DNA of 30,896 nt from Asterionellopsis glacialis (taxonomy: Eukaryota > Bacillariophyta > Plagiogrammaphyceae > Rhaphoneidales > Asterionellopsidaceae), in assembly GCA_014885115.2 (NCBI GenBank), contig WKLE02003475.1, positions 1 to 30,896 of the forward strand, written 5' to 3'. Under the pieces are notes generated by a model that searched no databases, had not been told where the DNA came from, and saw only the letters and a program-made list of their open reading frames with translations. Positions 1 to 10,601 of the stretch are shown piece by piece; the first letter of the stretch is position 1, and each line of letters opens with the position of its first letter. The position numbers were made by a program, and so were the translations under genes.

Positions 1-141
1 CCACTACTGGAGGAATTAATTCTAAAAGCTCGAATCAAACGAATTCTGTTAGAGATCTCGCCCAAGGAATATCAAACATCACTATTATTTGTTCGTCTTT
101 TTGATTCTTCTCTGGGTCTCCACGTGTCAGATCATTGCTAG
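1..141 (+). CDS. Partial CDS, C-terminal end of unknown protein
   Basis: Frame 1 is open from the first base to a TAG at 139-141, giving 46 residues that read PLLEELILKARIKRILLEIS and end in GLHVSDHC. The residues alternate hydrophobic and charged like a folded protein, unlike the stop-rich sequence that follows. The start lies outside the window. I do not recognise the family; the EELILKARIKRILLEIS segment looks like a helix followed by a beta strand, but that is inference. It would converge on the kinase-like gene whose stop is at 358-360, leaving a 216-base gap. An open run of this length can arise by chance, so confidence is moderate. Confidence 0.42.
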   Translation, partial: PLLEELILKARIKRILLEISPKEYQTSLLFVRLFDSSLGLHVSDHC

Positions 142-357
142 AATGGATGAAACTGTTGCGAGGAAAGGGAAAAAGAAATAATGATGAGAGTGACTTGATC
201 TTTTAGTAATAATTTCTGTTTATGGACAAAAACAGATTGAATATTCCAATGAGATGATACTCGTATCAGTAACAAATAAGAAAGAATTTGTTTTTCGTTA
301 AGAATATGATATATTTTTGTTAGTACTTTAGTTATTTACTTTTCATCATCATTATCA

Positions 358-1485
358 TTATGGTGGTAACATCCATTCCCATTCCTTAACTCGTTCGATC
401 AAAAAATGCAATGCTAATGGCACTGCAATGTTATCAAGCACACCTGGTGTTGACCCCTCTACACAGGCTGCCACTGCACCATAGGCCAATGTAATTCGTA
501 ATGGTAGAATGGGTGACAAACCCAACATGTAAAAGTATATATATATCCCCACAACCGTTCCTAGAAATACTGTCACACTCCCCTCCAATGTTTTGGCATT
601 ACCGAGTGGCATATGGTATCGATGTCGTCCATAATTTTGACCCACAACGGGTGCTAATCCATCACCTATACCCACGGCAGCTACAATGATGGCACCCTCT
701 TGCGACATGAATTTGTACAGACCCACGACAATCAGTAGAATTTTATATTGAAGTGGACCATACAATAATTCATAAGGTGATGATGATCGTGACATGATAC
801 GAACATCTTCATCATCAGGGTCCTTCAAAATTGCACCCTATATATGTATGCCATGCCATGTCATGAGAATATAATTATCCGTATCATCCCAATTTTGGTT
901 TGTATTCATTTTTCAAATAAAATATGATATGAAAAGTTCGAGTGTGTAATAAGAAAAAGTGAGCAAAGCAAAAAGGGAAAAAATACAAGAATAAATGTGG
1001 TGAGAATATTGTAAATTGATGCATTCATTTTTTATGGACAAGGATCAATTTCTTAATTTCTCGCTTAAATCCATGTATATAGTAAATTTGTAAAGGTTCC
1101 ATTCGAAATTTTGCTCCACAAAACGTCTTCCATGTCTCTTGCTTTCTCAAAAACAAGGGAACCACCAAATAATATAGTAAACCGTACGTACCTTATAAAA
1201 TATTCGTACAGCCATGACCACTGGTACTAATACATTAAGTCTCCATGACCAATGGTTCGTATCAAAGAGTGGCCAAAATAAGAGTATAAATGCATCCGAT
1301 ATATGTGCAAATCGTCTTGCTCTTTGAGATGTATGTGACCTTCGTATTCTTCTGAAATTAAATGATATTTCTAAACATATTTTCATGTAAATGACAGTCA
1401 AAAGAGAACAGCATACATTATTCCATAACGGTGACAGATGGGGCATACCCATCATATCACGAAGCAGCCGTTGTTGTTGTGTCAT
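358..1485 (-). CDS. Phytol/polyprenol kinase-like integral membrane protein (two exons)
   Basis: Exon 1 is 1485-1192 and exon 2 is 837-358 on the minus strand, joined in phase 0 to give 257 residues. The junction reads ...VRIFYK|GAILKDPDDEDV. The family (phytol kinase VTE5, farnesol kinase, dolichol kinase SEC59, related to CDP-diglyceride synthase) phosphorylates isoprenoid alcohols with CTP inside a membrane. Visible hallmarks are RRFAHISDAFILLFWPLF in exon 1 (the usual R-K-hxH segment) and GDGLAPVVGQNYGRHRY followed by KTLEGSVTVFLGT in exon 2, the conserved GD...G..xG and K-T-xEGS motifs. Several hydrophobic segments fit a multi-pass protein. Length is slightly below plant VTE5. The start is the first ATG after an in-frame stop near 1521; a farther upstream exon carrying a plastid or ER signal cannot be excluded. 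Which alcohol it uses is not visible. Confidence 0.83.
838..1191 (-). other. Intron of the phytol kinase-like gene (354 bp)
   Basis: On the minus strand the donor is TATAAG|GTACGTACGG and the acceptor is ATATATAG|GGTGCAATT. Removing it joins two open frames in phase 0 and restores the continuous family motif around FYK|GAILKDP. The intron is AT-rich and carries in-frame stops. Confidence 0.85.
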
Positions 1486-3313
1486 TCTCAATAGATTCCA
1501 GCGATTGTGCTGTAGCTACTGTCTACGACTCAAACGAGTATCTCTTTATTCTTATTTTGTTTGAAGTGTTGAAACAAGGTAGCACGTAAACGACACGTGG
1601 CACGTAACAGTCTCAGTCACACACACACCCGCTAATGTTTTCTTTCAACTTTTGCTTGTTTTTTTCGGGTACAATTTTTAGAATGTGTTCTGTGTTCAAG
1701 AATTTCCCAGCAAATGATTCTATCGGCATATAATTTATCCAGAGCTATTTATATGAGCCACTGATATGTCTCTCATGCGAAAGTAAAGAGATTTTCTTTC
1801 AACAATGACCAGAAGGAAGCTCGAAAGAGAACGAGGTCTATAACACCCTGTCTCTCCGCCTCTGCTTCTTCGTGTTGCGGTCGCTAGGTTGCGTCTTTCA
1901 CTCAGTCTCGTCTCAATTTTTGCGTATGGTCTTGTCGTGTCTTGCCATGTGTTTTGCGTACCGTAGTGTGTCTCTCTGGGGTTGTCATTATATTTTGTGT
2001 GTTTCTCTGTTTCGGGAATTCGTTTTCTCTCTTGGTCGGGTTTCGGCAAATGGGCGCGATCGATGTGGGTGACCGACAAAATAACGGTCGTACCAAGTAC
2101 TATCATACTAGTAGAAGAAACAGTACATAGGACATTTATATCAATGTGGGTCGAACTAAGTCCCGAATCCTTAACCTTTATGGCGTTGTTTTTATTGAAG
2201 AAGAAGATTGGATGGAGAGAGAGGAAACGCCTGAGGTGCGTCTGACATGACCACGCACCTGGCCCCTCTTTTGTCTTTCCTCACTCACCAATTTTTAATT
2301 CTACACTCAGTAGAATGGACACTGTTTGTATGGGTGGAGTATCGTTCCTCCCAGTTTTAGGTTCCCGCACTTTTTGCTTTCCGACAAGAAATTTCTTCGA
2401 CGTCATCCATTGAAGATAAATCTATGCACAATGTCCAATCATACTGTATTTCGTACAGTAGACGAATAGACACAACAAGAAACAAGAGAAGAAGAAAAGA
2501 TGACAGCGGAGTTCGCTTGGACGATTCTCCTATCCAACAAGTGCAAAGTTACATGGGCGGGGTGCTAACGACTGCCGGCAACTACTACCTGTGATGGAAA
2601 GTATTCTGGAACATTTTCTACATGGGAATCCTACCAACAAGTGCGATAGAGAGACATTTATTTATTCTGAAACCAAAACAGGCCGACTGCAATAATGTTG
2701 GAATTTACGAGTAGTAAATATAACTACACCGCCGGTAAGTAAAAGGCCTACGGTACATGTTTTTGTTATCAACGGTTCCATCGCATCACAACGCATCGCA
2801 CCTCTCTTGCCATGCTCACCCCCGCCCCCCCCTCCACAGCCAGTAGCTTTGGTACATAATTATTTTCAACTAGTGTATTCCTTTCTAAAGCTAGTAGGAA
2901 AGTCGCCATAATTCTCCCACTGACTACTTGTCTACATTATACCACTGTGAAGAAGTATAATAAGTGCGAGCATTTTCACTTGTAGACAGACACCTTTCAT
3001 TTACGTAATATAGTCTTTCATACCTTTTTCTCTTGCATCGAAACGAATAAAAAGAGAGGGAAAGGAAAAGAACAAACGAGAGTAGTAAGTAGCGGAGTCA
3101 CGTCACGACCTATCTTTATGAGTACCGCATAATTTTAGAGTCTCCATAGAACTATCCGATCAAATAGTCGTATAATACATATACACGATTACAGTCCTCG
3201 GAGAGAGATAGACAGAGATAGAATATACTAATAATCATTATTGATTCTGTTGGAAAAACAGAGACAGAGAGGGGGGGGGAGAGAAGCAGCGAGATTGAAA
3301 GGTTCATCAAACA
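1486..3313. other. Intergenic region between divergent genes (1.8 kb)
   Basis: This stretch separates the starts of the minus-strand kinase-like gene and the plus-strand SAM-domain gene, so it should hold both promoters. Small overlapping open frames on both strands at 1735-2245 lack domain character and codon structure. Visible landmarks are a C-rich run near 2819-2841, an ACGTCA (reverse TGACGT) at 2400-2405, and a purine-rich leader just before the downstream start with a G9 run at 3271-3279. I see no RNA gene or mobile element. Confidence 0.6.
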
Positions 3314-6300
3314 ATGGTGGAGTTGGAAACTACATCTGCTGCAGATACGAGTCTCCCCAATGGTGCCACTACTGCTGCACCAAAATCTGAACCTACCACC
3401 ATTAAAACAGTAAGCGTTAGTGAATTTGTAGATGCATCCTTTGCTTCCTTTGATCGTGTCTATGGTGATTCACCAACAAGTAGAAAGTCAGTATCCGCTC
3501 TCAAAGACACCACCAACAGCAGCAGCAGCAGCAGCAGCAACGACGATAATGATGACAACAATGAAGAAGAAGAACAATCCTCATCCTTTTGGGAAGTTGT
3601 TGTAACATGGTATTTACCAGTATTATTCTTTTGGATTCGCAAGTCAATGTTTGGAACTGCTAATTTAATTCGAAGTTTATTGTTGGGTCACTTTTTACGA
3701 ATGGTATTTCAACAAATCATTCCAGAAGAAGCCTCGTCTGATACACCACCATCACTGTCATTGTGGTTGTGGGACCACATGAGTCCCTGGATACGATCAT
3801 TGTTGGGTGGAGATACGAATTCATCATCTATAGCATCCAATGTAAACAAACCAGATCCACATGCATGGCCACCTCCAGCATTAACCACATTGGCGATTCT
3901 AACGATAATGGCATTCGTGGTTCATCCGGATGGACCTACATGGATCATGTTGGGCAAAATACGGTACGTACCTTACTACTTACTTACTCACTTACTTATT
4001 GTCTATACCTGCACTGGTTGGAGGAATAAGTGTCTGTTGTTTTGTTTCTAATATGTTGATTCAATATCAAGATGGGGCTTTATACAGTAGCGTGTGTGTG
4101 TGTTGTTTTGAATTTTTGGCGGACGCTTGGTACAAAACAGAGAGAGAGTAGTCCCCTATACGAAATTCTCCATGAATATGATTGATACATAATTTTTCCA
4201 GTCATGCGTATTCAAAATTAGGGACGACTGGGTCTTGCTTATCTTTTTTAGAAACCAACCCTACCCCTCCAAACGTGTCGTCTCATGTGTGGAGACCCTG
4301 TTCTTTCAACTACATATTCTTTTTTCATGGTGGTCGTCACTCACACCTTGACTTTTGTTTCTTGATTGATTCATTCGTGTTGGGACCTTTTTCCATCTCC
4401 ACTCCACCACCACAAATATAATATTTTAATCGTTCGTTGGCAACCATGTCATTTTGCAGTGATGGAATCATGTCTTTGTTTCATTCGACATGTGCCATGG
4501 TACGGGATTATGGGATAATACCAACGATGTTTGCAGCTACGACACTGGCAGCATTGGGATTTCTACTTCAAATAATGCATCGAACCTTGAAACATAAGAA
4601 ATTAGAATCAAATCAACGAACGAATGGTACCGTTCCGACATCTAAGAAAAAGAAACGAAAGGGACATCACCATCATCACCACGGCAGGGGAGGTGGTGGT
4701 GGTGGTCATCATGGAGGTGGGAACCATCGTGGAAGAATAAAGACAAGTAGTAATGGTGTGGGGATCAACAACAATAGTAGTAAACAATCACACACAACAA
4801 CCATAACGCCAACCTCAAATACAACAACAATATTATCAACAAAACCTATACCAGAACGAAAGGCAGTCCATAATGATGAACATGATGATTTACTTGTAGG
4901 AAATATATCCTTGACCACTGCATCATCCTCGAATCCATTAAACGCACAAAACAATGAACTACAGGAAGCAGTATCACCTGCAAGACAACGAATGATGTCA
5001 TCGTCTACAGCGGAAACATTGCTTATTGCAGATGATCAATCATGTGGTTCAACCTCTGTCATGTCAATTGCATCAGCACCTACAACAGTTTCGTCAATGT
5101 CTGTAGGGACAGGCAAAGAGTCAACAACAACAGGAAAATTGGCTACGGATCAGAATGATAAAAATGGAAAAAAGAAAACATCGCGAAGCAGTAAACGGAG
5201 ACAGAAAGGAAAAAGGAATAAAAAATCCCCAACAGGAAGTACTCCTACTACTACTCCTACTACTACGGCATCGATAATGGAAGGTGATCTTGGGACTGCA
5301 GCTTCCGGATCTATCAACTACCACAAAAGCAGCAGCGCAATGATGAAAAACCAAGGTCGGATGAATGTGTCCTCTCCCAACAATTTTGAATTAACCTCAA
5401 GCAAAACATATTCCACCGATGTCCCCTTTTCACATTCCCCCTTTACACCTAACTCACCTGCGCTCTCAGCTTCATCTGTACCCACTAGAACGGAATTGAA
5501 ACGACGAGAAAATCGTCGATCTACAAATCAAAGTCGTACTTCCAAGGGTAACACTGCTAATGCCGTCGCTCCTCCTCCAGGACTTGCCTCCTCCAAATCC
5601 CTTATGCAACCTAAACCCTACCATCACCGTCCTTTATCCACCAACAAACATCAACCACCACTATCAATTACACAACCAATGCTATCATCTCCGTACAATC
5701 AATTTTCAAACAATACTACTACCGAACAACACCCGTCCACTGTTGGATTGTCGTCGTCGTCAACATCGTTGCGTCCCACTTCAGGTGGAGCACAGCCATA
5801 CCGTCACCCCAACAGTACCAGTCGCATTGCTACTACTACGAGCATCCCACCTGGACTTTCAGGAAACCGATCTCACGAAGCAGCTACGACTCAAACAAAC
5901 ATTACTACTCATAATACTATTGCTACTCCTCCGTCACCACCTGTCCGCTATACTCTTCCCAACTATTCCAACTATTATGCACATGATGCTAGATATACAC
6001 CCGGAAAAATGGAACTTGCATCCTTTTTGGCTCAAGTTGGTTTGGTTGGAACGGCTTGTGCTCAAATGCTTCATGATTTAAATGACGTCGATGCTCTATT
6101 GACTTTAAGTGATTCACAATACCGGTCCTACAACATTACTTCTGCCAAACAGGCACAAATTGATATTTTGTTGAATGCACGACGTGAAAAGAAAGAGCAA
6201 TTACAACAAGCAAAGAATTTTACAAACAGCATCAATTTTGGTAACGTAAGCAGTAACCTGCATCCACCATCTTCTCCTGGTTTATCATCATCGACTGGTG

Positions 6301-6869
6301 GGAATACTCCTGTTCGTCCTCCACCTGGATTGGAAGGAACTGGTCCATCACCAACTCCGTCGTTTTTGATGACAAGTCTAGCAGCAACTGCTACTAAAGA
6401 TGATGCAATTCTCCCTTTGATGCCTTCGATATTACAGCAGCAGCAGCAACAACAACAACAGCACTCGTCTTTATGTTTATCTCCGAGTAATTGGGAAGCT
6501 GATAATGCCGTTTCTATGATGTCATCGTCTTCACCTTCACCATCCATGTCTCCAACATCCATGTTACTCCCACGACTGGAGGATGGTTGTACTACAACAT
6601 CTTGTTTGGACGGTCGTGGTATGGATACAACAAACACAACCGAGCCAAACAATACAAGTACTGATTTTCTTGCCGACTTGGGTGTTAATCGAATCTCGGA
6701 GAAACCTTCGCGTACTTTGTTTGGAACACCTTTTGAACAGGATGGTGGTGAATCTGATGCGAATGATCAGGTAGCTGCTTTAGTGGATGACGATGACGAA
6801 AGTTCTCAGATTGAAGCTGACTTACAGGAACTTGGTGGTCAAATGGTTGGTAGTATTCTTGATTTTTAG
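3314..6869 (+). CDS. Multi-pass membrane protein with disordered tail and SAM-like domain (two exons)
   Basis: Exon 1 is 3314-3963 and exon 2 is 4460-6869, joined in phase 2 to encode 1019 residues; the junction reads ...IMLGKIR|DGIMSLFHST. The start ATG sits in ACAATGG. Residues 1-92 are polar with Ser and Asp/Glu runs. Hydrophobic segments follow at about 94-108, 189-204 and 234-257, the last encoded across the junction in exon 2. A basic patch with KKKKRK, six His and Gly/His repeats follows at once, then about 450 residues of Ser/Thr/Pro/Asn low complexity. At about 734-794 a helical segment from ELASFLAQVGL to QAQIDILLNARREK resembles a sterile alpha motif, with LHDLNDVDALLTLS in the middle. 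A Gln9 run (6435-6461) and an acidic C-terminus close the protein. The SAM assignment is from pattern only. The function is unknown; a membrane-anchored scaffold is an inference. Confidence 0.76.
3964..4459 (+). other. Intron of the SAM-domain membrane protein gene (496 bp)
   Basis: The donor is AAAATACG|GTACGTACC and the acceptor is CATTTTGCAG|TGATGG. Exon 1 leaves two bases (CG) and exon 2 supplies one (T), making an Arg codon with no stop across the junction. The donor GGTACGTACC nearly repeats the donor of the kinase-like gene. The intron holds a short GT run near 4090-4104. Confidence 0.78.
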
Positions 6870-7167
6870 ACAAGAAATATGAATGATGAGCTGCTGATTG
6901 TAGACTGAATAAGTTAGTTTTTCGAGAGAAAAGAAAATTTCAACAAAAGGAAAGAAAAGATGATATACAGTAACACAAACTAATGAAAGTTTGCGGAAAA
7001 AAGATTGAAAAAAGATGGAAATGTCAAAAAGATAAAATTGGACAATAGATACTGTAATAAAGAAGAACTATTAATAAGAACGTTTTGTTTTTTGTTGGAA
7101 TTTTTCTCAATGTGTATCCTCTAGAGATCAGTCTATTACGCGACAGACCTTTGTTGTTTCTGCACCC

Positions 7168-7276
7168 GGAGTTTAAAACTCCTGCAGTCGTTCGTAAGTA
7201 CGAGTTGTCATGGCAGAAAGGACAACAGATTCGAGAGATTCCGGCGCCTCTCCATCTCTTTGGCGCCGTTTTTTTT
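7168..7276 (+). other. Cluster of inverted repeats followed by T8 (possible structured RNA)
   Basis: Four perfect inverted repeats lie end to end: GGAGTTT-A-AAACTCC (7168-7182), TCGTA-AG-TACGA (7192-7203), GTTGTC-11 nt-GACAAC (7204-7226) and CGGCGCC-13 nt-GGCGCCG (7242-7268). Eight T residues follow directly (7269-7276). On the plus strand this would fold as a row of hairpins ending in a GC-rich stem plus T tract, a layout compatible with a short RNA polymerase III transcript. No tRNA, U6 or SRP motifs are visible, so the RNA identity and even transcription are inference. Confidence 0.35.
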
Positions 7277-7869
7277 AGAGCGAGAAGAACGAAGAACAAT
7301 CTTGACACCGCCTCTGACACATTTGAAATTTCAATCTAGGTGTCACGACCTTGAGTGCCAGCAACGGACCCGAAGAATGTATGATGCACATGCAAGTATT
7401 CCTTTGGCAGAAAACGCCGACCTACTTATATAAAACTTTTATACATATGAATAAAAATTAATATTCATTTTTTGATATCCCGGATACGCTCGGATTTATT
7501 TGACGGCACACTCGTTCAATCCCAGGAAAACTTGGGGATGAGAGGACCAAAACAGAAAATTTTGTTTCCATTTGGAGTCATAATGATCTTCATTTTGAAT
7601 ACTATATAAGGAAACACATACTAATTTGAGGTCGTGCTTCAGAATTAATTTGTTAAGCATTGGCGTAAATATTCAGAATATTTGAAAATCGGAGTTTATT
7701 ACTATCAGATACTATGGAGATTCAATTGCTCCCAAACTTTTTTCATCAAAATTTGTTTTCCGTTCAGAACTTTTTTTTTTTTTTCGTCGATGTATCAACC
7801 TCTTTCGTCGTACATTGAGTACTGTAACGAAAATATCAGTACCTGCATCATAGAGGACTGTCCTAGTCC

Positions 7870-7880
7870 TACCAGGTACA
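7870..7880. promoter_or_regulatory. Palindromic motif TACCAGGTACA
   Basis: One of five exact copies of the palindrome TACC(A/T)GGTA in the window, four of them between genes. It lies about 240 bases upstream of the DUF6824 start. A role as a protein-binding site is inference from recurrence and placement. Confidence 0.25.
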
Positions 7881-8119
7881 CTCCAACAACACAAGAGGAG
7901 GTGCACAGTCGAACAAGTTACAGTTAGTAGAACTAGAGAGCAACGTCCTATACTCAACAACTTGGGGGTATTACATTCTTTTTTACTTCATTGATCCGTT
8001 TGCTGTGGATACATTGGCGAACAGAAACGATAAATTTGGAGCATAGTCTTGTTTGAAAGGACCATCAAGGAGAGAAATTTTATCATTTTGGAGACAGTTT
8101 TTCAAAAGAACACAACATC

Positions 8120-10285
8120 ATGCCTGCCGGTCCTGTTTCTCCAGAGAACAGGAGTCCTCCTAGTGAAAAACGAGGAGATACAATGTCATCGATACGTGGT
8201 ATGATGGCTCCAATCATGTCCTGTTGGAGACCTGATATTTCAGGATGCGTATCTCCCATTATGCGTGGAGGAGCCTCACCTCCAGCAAGATCTCCTCCAC
8301 CGTTAGTACCTGCAACATCACCTCTTATTGAAAGTCACAAGAATGCTCAAGCTTCAGCGGCTGTTGCACATCATCAACAACGTGGACAACAACAACAACA
8401 ACAACAAAAAGAAAGTCAGCCAGTTTCTCCATCATCCACTCCTTCAACGCCCCAGGCTACTACAAATATTCGTACTCCGCACTCGAATGATGTTCTGTGT
8501 GGAAGAGGTGGATCGTCGAATCGTCACATTGGAAATTTAAACTTTCGATGTTTGGTTGCTGCTAATAAGGATATGTATGTAACATTGACAAAGAAACAAA
8601 AAATGATGGTGGCAAGAGAAATTGTGAAAACAGTGCAGGGCCAGGACCCACCTGGAAGATTCTTGCAAAAGGATGCAGAAACTGGTTTATGGTTTGATAT
8701 TGGATTACCCAGGAGTCTTGAAAAGACATCTCAAGCTTTGAGGGAAAAAACAGGAGACAAAAATGAAGTCATGTCGGACACGGGGGCATCGGTAGTTTCA
8801 AATGTATCATCGTCTGCGTCACACCCAGGCTCTGTGCACACAGTGCAAACTTCCAACTCTGCTCCATCGACACCAACTACGAATACCAAGAATCCCAAAC
8901 CTCCTCCCATTGTGATTCCTCCGCATCTGGAAGCTCAATTCTTACCTCATGTGCACAGACGGAGTGAAAAGGATTACATTGCTCCACGTGGTGGTTGGCA
9001 TCATATGGCTGGACATCCACCAGTAGCACATCATCATTCCCATAATAGTGGTCCACCACCACCACCACATCCTGCACATTATGGTCATCCCCCGGTTCCA
9101 TCACCGCATCATCATCCTCACCATCAGCATCATCCGCAAGCGCCGCCACCGCCACCACCTCCTCCTGCCAATATATCACCGTATCCATCTCATTATGCAG
9201 GAGGACCTCCACCTCCTCCGCTACCTCCTCATCATGGACACGGACCACCTCCTCCGCATCAATCGCCCTACAATCAATACCCAACGTCACCACCTTCACA
9301 TGGTGCTAATCCGTATTCTCAGCATTATCATGTGCCACCATCACCTCAGGGGTCTCATGCCACTCCACCACACACACCCCATCCTCCTCATTATGGTTCA
9401 TCGTCGGCACCTCCTCAGTACTCTACTCAATACCATCCTCCAACGTCTCCTCCGGCGTCTACAACGTCCTCGCATACATCACATCCTCCACCGGCTTTGC
9501 CACCTTTGACGTATTCACAACCGTCGACACCGCATCGTGGACCACCACCCTATGTGGCACCATACCACCAATCACCTGATCATGCTCACCACCATCGACC
9601 AACCCCGCATCATCACCACCAACACCACCAGCATCAGCATCCTCATCCTCATCATAACCAACCTCCGTCACCCTCGTCTCAACGTCCACCTCTTTTTGGA
9701 AAAGAGAATACCAGCCATCGTATCTTATCCAGACCAATTAATCCACCTCCTCGAGATAAGTTGTCACCTGGACGTCGTCAAGCATGGAAGAAACAACGTA
9801 CAGGAGCATCTCCACCTAAACGACATTTAAATCATTATTCACCACAGAAACAAGCATCACCACCATCACCATCATCTTTTTCAGCGCTAACTTCCTCGAA
9901 GAATGGTAGTACCAGACAAGTTGATGAAACAATTACTGGTACCACAGACCGATCAACATCATGTTATACACCAAGAAACTCTTCTTCGTCTTTGGAACAT
10001 GAAATGCAAAGTCGATGTACCCTCCAAGAAACGGAACAAGATCGACGATCTGTCCCATCGACACCCAAGTCTGCGTCTTCACCAGGACGACGGGATAGTA
10101 CAAGTGAATCATCCTCCCTATCGTCATCTATATCATCAGCTACATCATCACCTTCGTCCTTCACCGCTACTATCTTATCACCATCCGGTATTACTCAAGG
10201 ACGTGATCGAGCAAGGTTAGGTGGATTAGCTGCGTTATCTGATGCTGCACTTTTACTTTCCATGCAAAAAGCAGAAAACAAGTAA
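8120..10285 (+). CDS. DUF6824-domain protein with Pro/His-rich disordered tail
   Basis: A single exon encodes 721 residues; the start ATG (CATCATGCC) opens the frame after in-frame stops upstream. Residues about 124-209 form the DUF6824 domain: VLCGRGGSSNRHIGN, the NFRCLV segment, a Lys-rich helix with KKQKMMVAREIV, then GRFLQKD and LWFDIG with ALREK at the end. The domain is frequent in diatoms and is often proposed to be DNA-associated, but its biochemistry is not established as far as I know. A Gln run precedes it. The rest, about 210-721, is low complexity: long Pro and His stretches (about 300-530), then Ser/Thr-rich sequence with basic patches such as SPGRRQAWKKQR and SPPKRH, and a hydrophobic C-terminal helix LAALSDAALLLSMQKAE. 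That last helix is the only non-repetitive part of the tail and may be an interaction motif. Confidence 0.9.
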   Translation: MPAGPVSPENRSPPSEKRGDTMSSIRGMMAPIMSCWRPDISGCVSPIMRGGASPPARSPPPLVPATSPLIESHKNAQASAAVAHHQQRGQQQQQQQKESQPVSPSSTPSTPQATTNIRTPHSNDVLCGRGGSSNRHIGNLNFRCLVAANKDMYVTLTKKQKMMVAREIVKTVQGQDPPGRFLQKDAETGLWFDIGLPRSLEKTSQALREKTGDKNEVMSDTGASVVSNVSSSASHPGSVHTVQTSNSAPSTPTTNTKNPKPPPIVIPPHLEAQFLPHVHRRSEKDYIAPRGGWHHMAGHPPVAHHHSHNSGPPPPPHPAHYGHPPVPSPHHHPHHQHHPQAPPPPPPPPANISPYPSHYAGGPPPPPLPPHHGHGPPPPHQSPYNQYPTSPPSHGANPYSQHYHVPPSPQGSHATPPHTPHPPHYGSSSAPPQYSTQYHPPTSPPASTTSSHTSHPPPALPPLTYSQPSTPHRGPPPYVAPYHQSPDHAHHHRPTPHHHHQHHQHQHPHPHHNQPPSPSSQRPPLFGKENTSHRILSRPINPPPRDKLSPGRRQAWKKQRTGASPPKRHLNHYSPQKQASPPSPSSFSALTSSKNGSTRQVDETITGTTDRSTSCYTPRNSSSSLEHEMQSRCTLQETEQDRRSVPSTPKSASSPGRRDSTSESSSLSSSISSATSSPSSFTATILSPSGITQGRDRARLGGLAALSDAALLLSMQKAENK

Positions 10286-10601
10286 AATTCATTTCACACA
10301 ACCAAGAGGGGGGCTAATTTTGTTTTTTGTTTTTTTGTTTTGGTAAACAATACACAAAATTATAAAATATATCATTATTATTTTTTCTATCCGTCAAAAG
10401 TATATTTGCTACCTACAAAAAAGGATGCGACACAAACATTTTGTGCATGTTGGTTTGAAACTGTATGTCTCTTCGTGTCAAACAATAAGCAAACCAACAA
10501 ACTATTACTTAAATATATATGCTAGTCAAGTAAGTAATGAATAGCTCTAAATTTTTTTAAACTCAAACCAAATGTATAAAAAGTATGTTTCTAAGATGAA
10601 A
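10286..10601. other. Short convergent intergenic gap
   Basis: The stop codons of the DUF6824 gene (+) and the acidic membrane protein gene (-) face each other across 316 AT-rich bases with T runs near the plus-strand gene. Nothing else is recognised; both 3' ends and polyadenylation sites should lie here. Confidence 0.7.

Larger units (their letters stand above)
6870..8119. other. Intergenic region upstream of DUF6824 gene (1.25 kb)
   Basis: This holds the 3' flank of the SAM-domain gene and the promoter side of the DUF6824 gene. It contains the inverted-repeat cluster described separately (7168-7276), a T14 run at 7771-7784 and the palindromic motif TACCAGGTA at 7870-7878. The overlapping open frames at 7024-7340 on both strands have no recognisable domain, and I do not call them genes. 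Confidence 0.6.

Noticed and set aside
1735..2245. Several overlapping open frames on both strands
   Set aside because: All are short, mutually overlapping and without domain features or typical composition; they lie in a promoter-sized divergent spacer.
3314..4051. A stand-alone 245-residue gene ending at 4051
   Set aside because: The last 28 residues come from reading through a GTACGT donor. Splicing to 4460 keeps the frame and adds another hydrophobic segment.
7024..7340. Coding genes on either strand (98 and 84 codons)
   Set aside because: No domain is visible, and the dense inverted repeats better explain the absence of stops.
7514..7522. Pol III B-box word GTTCAATCC, possible tRNA
   Set aside because: The flanks do not form a T stem and no acceptor or anticodon arm is found around it.
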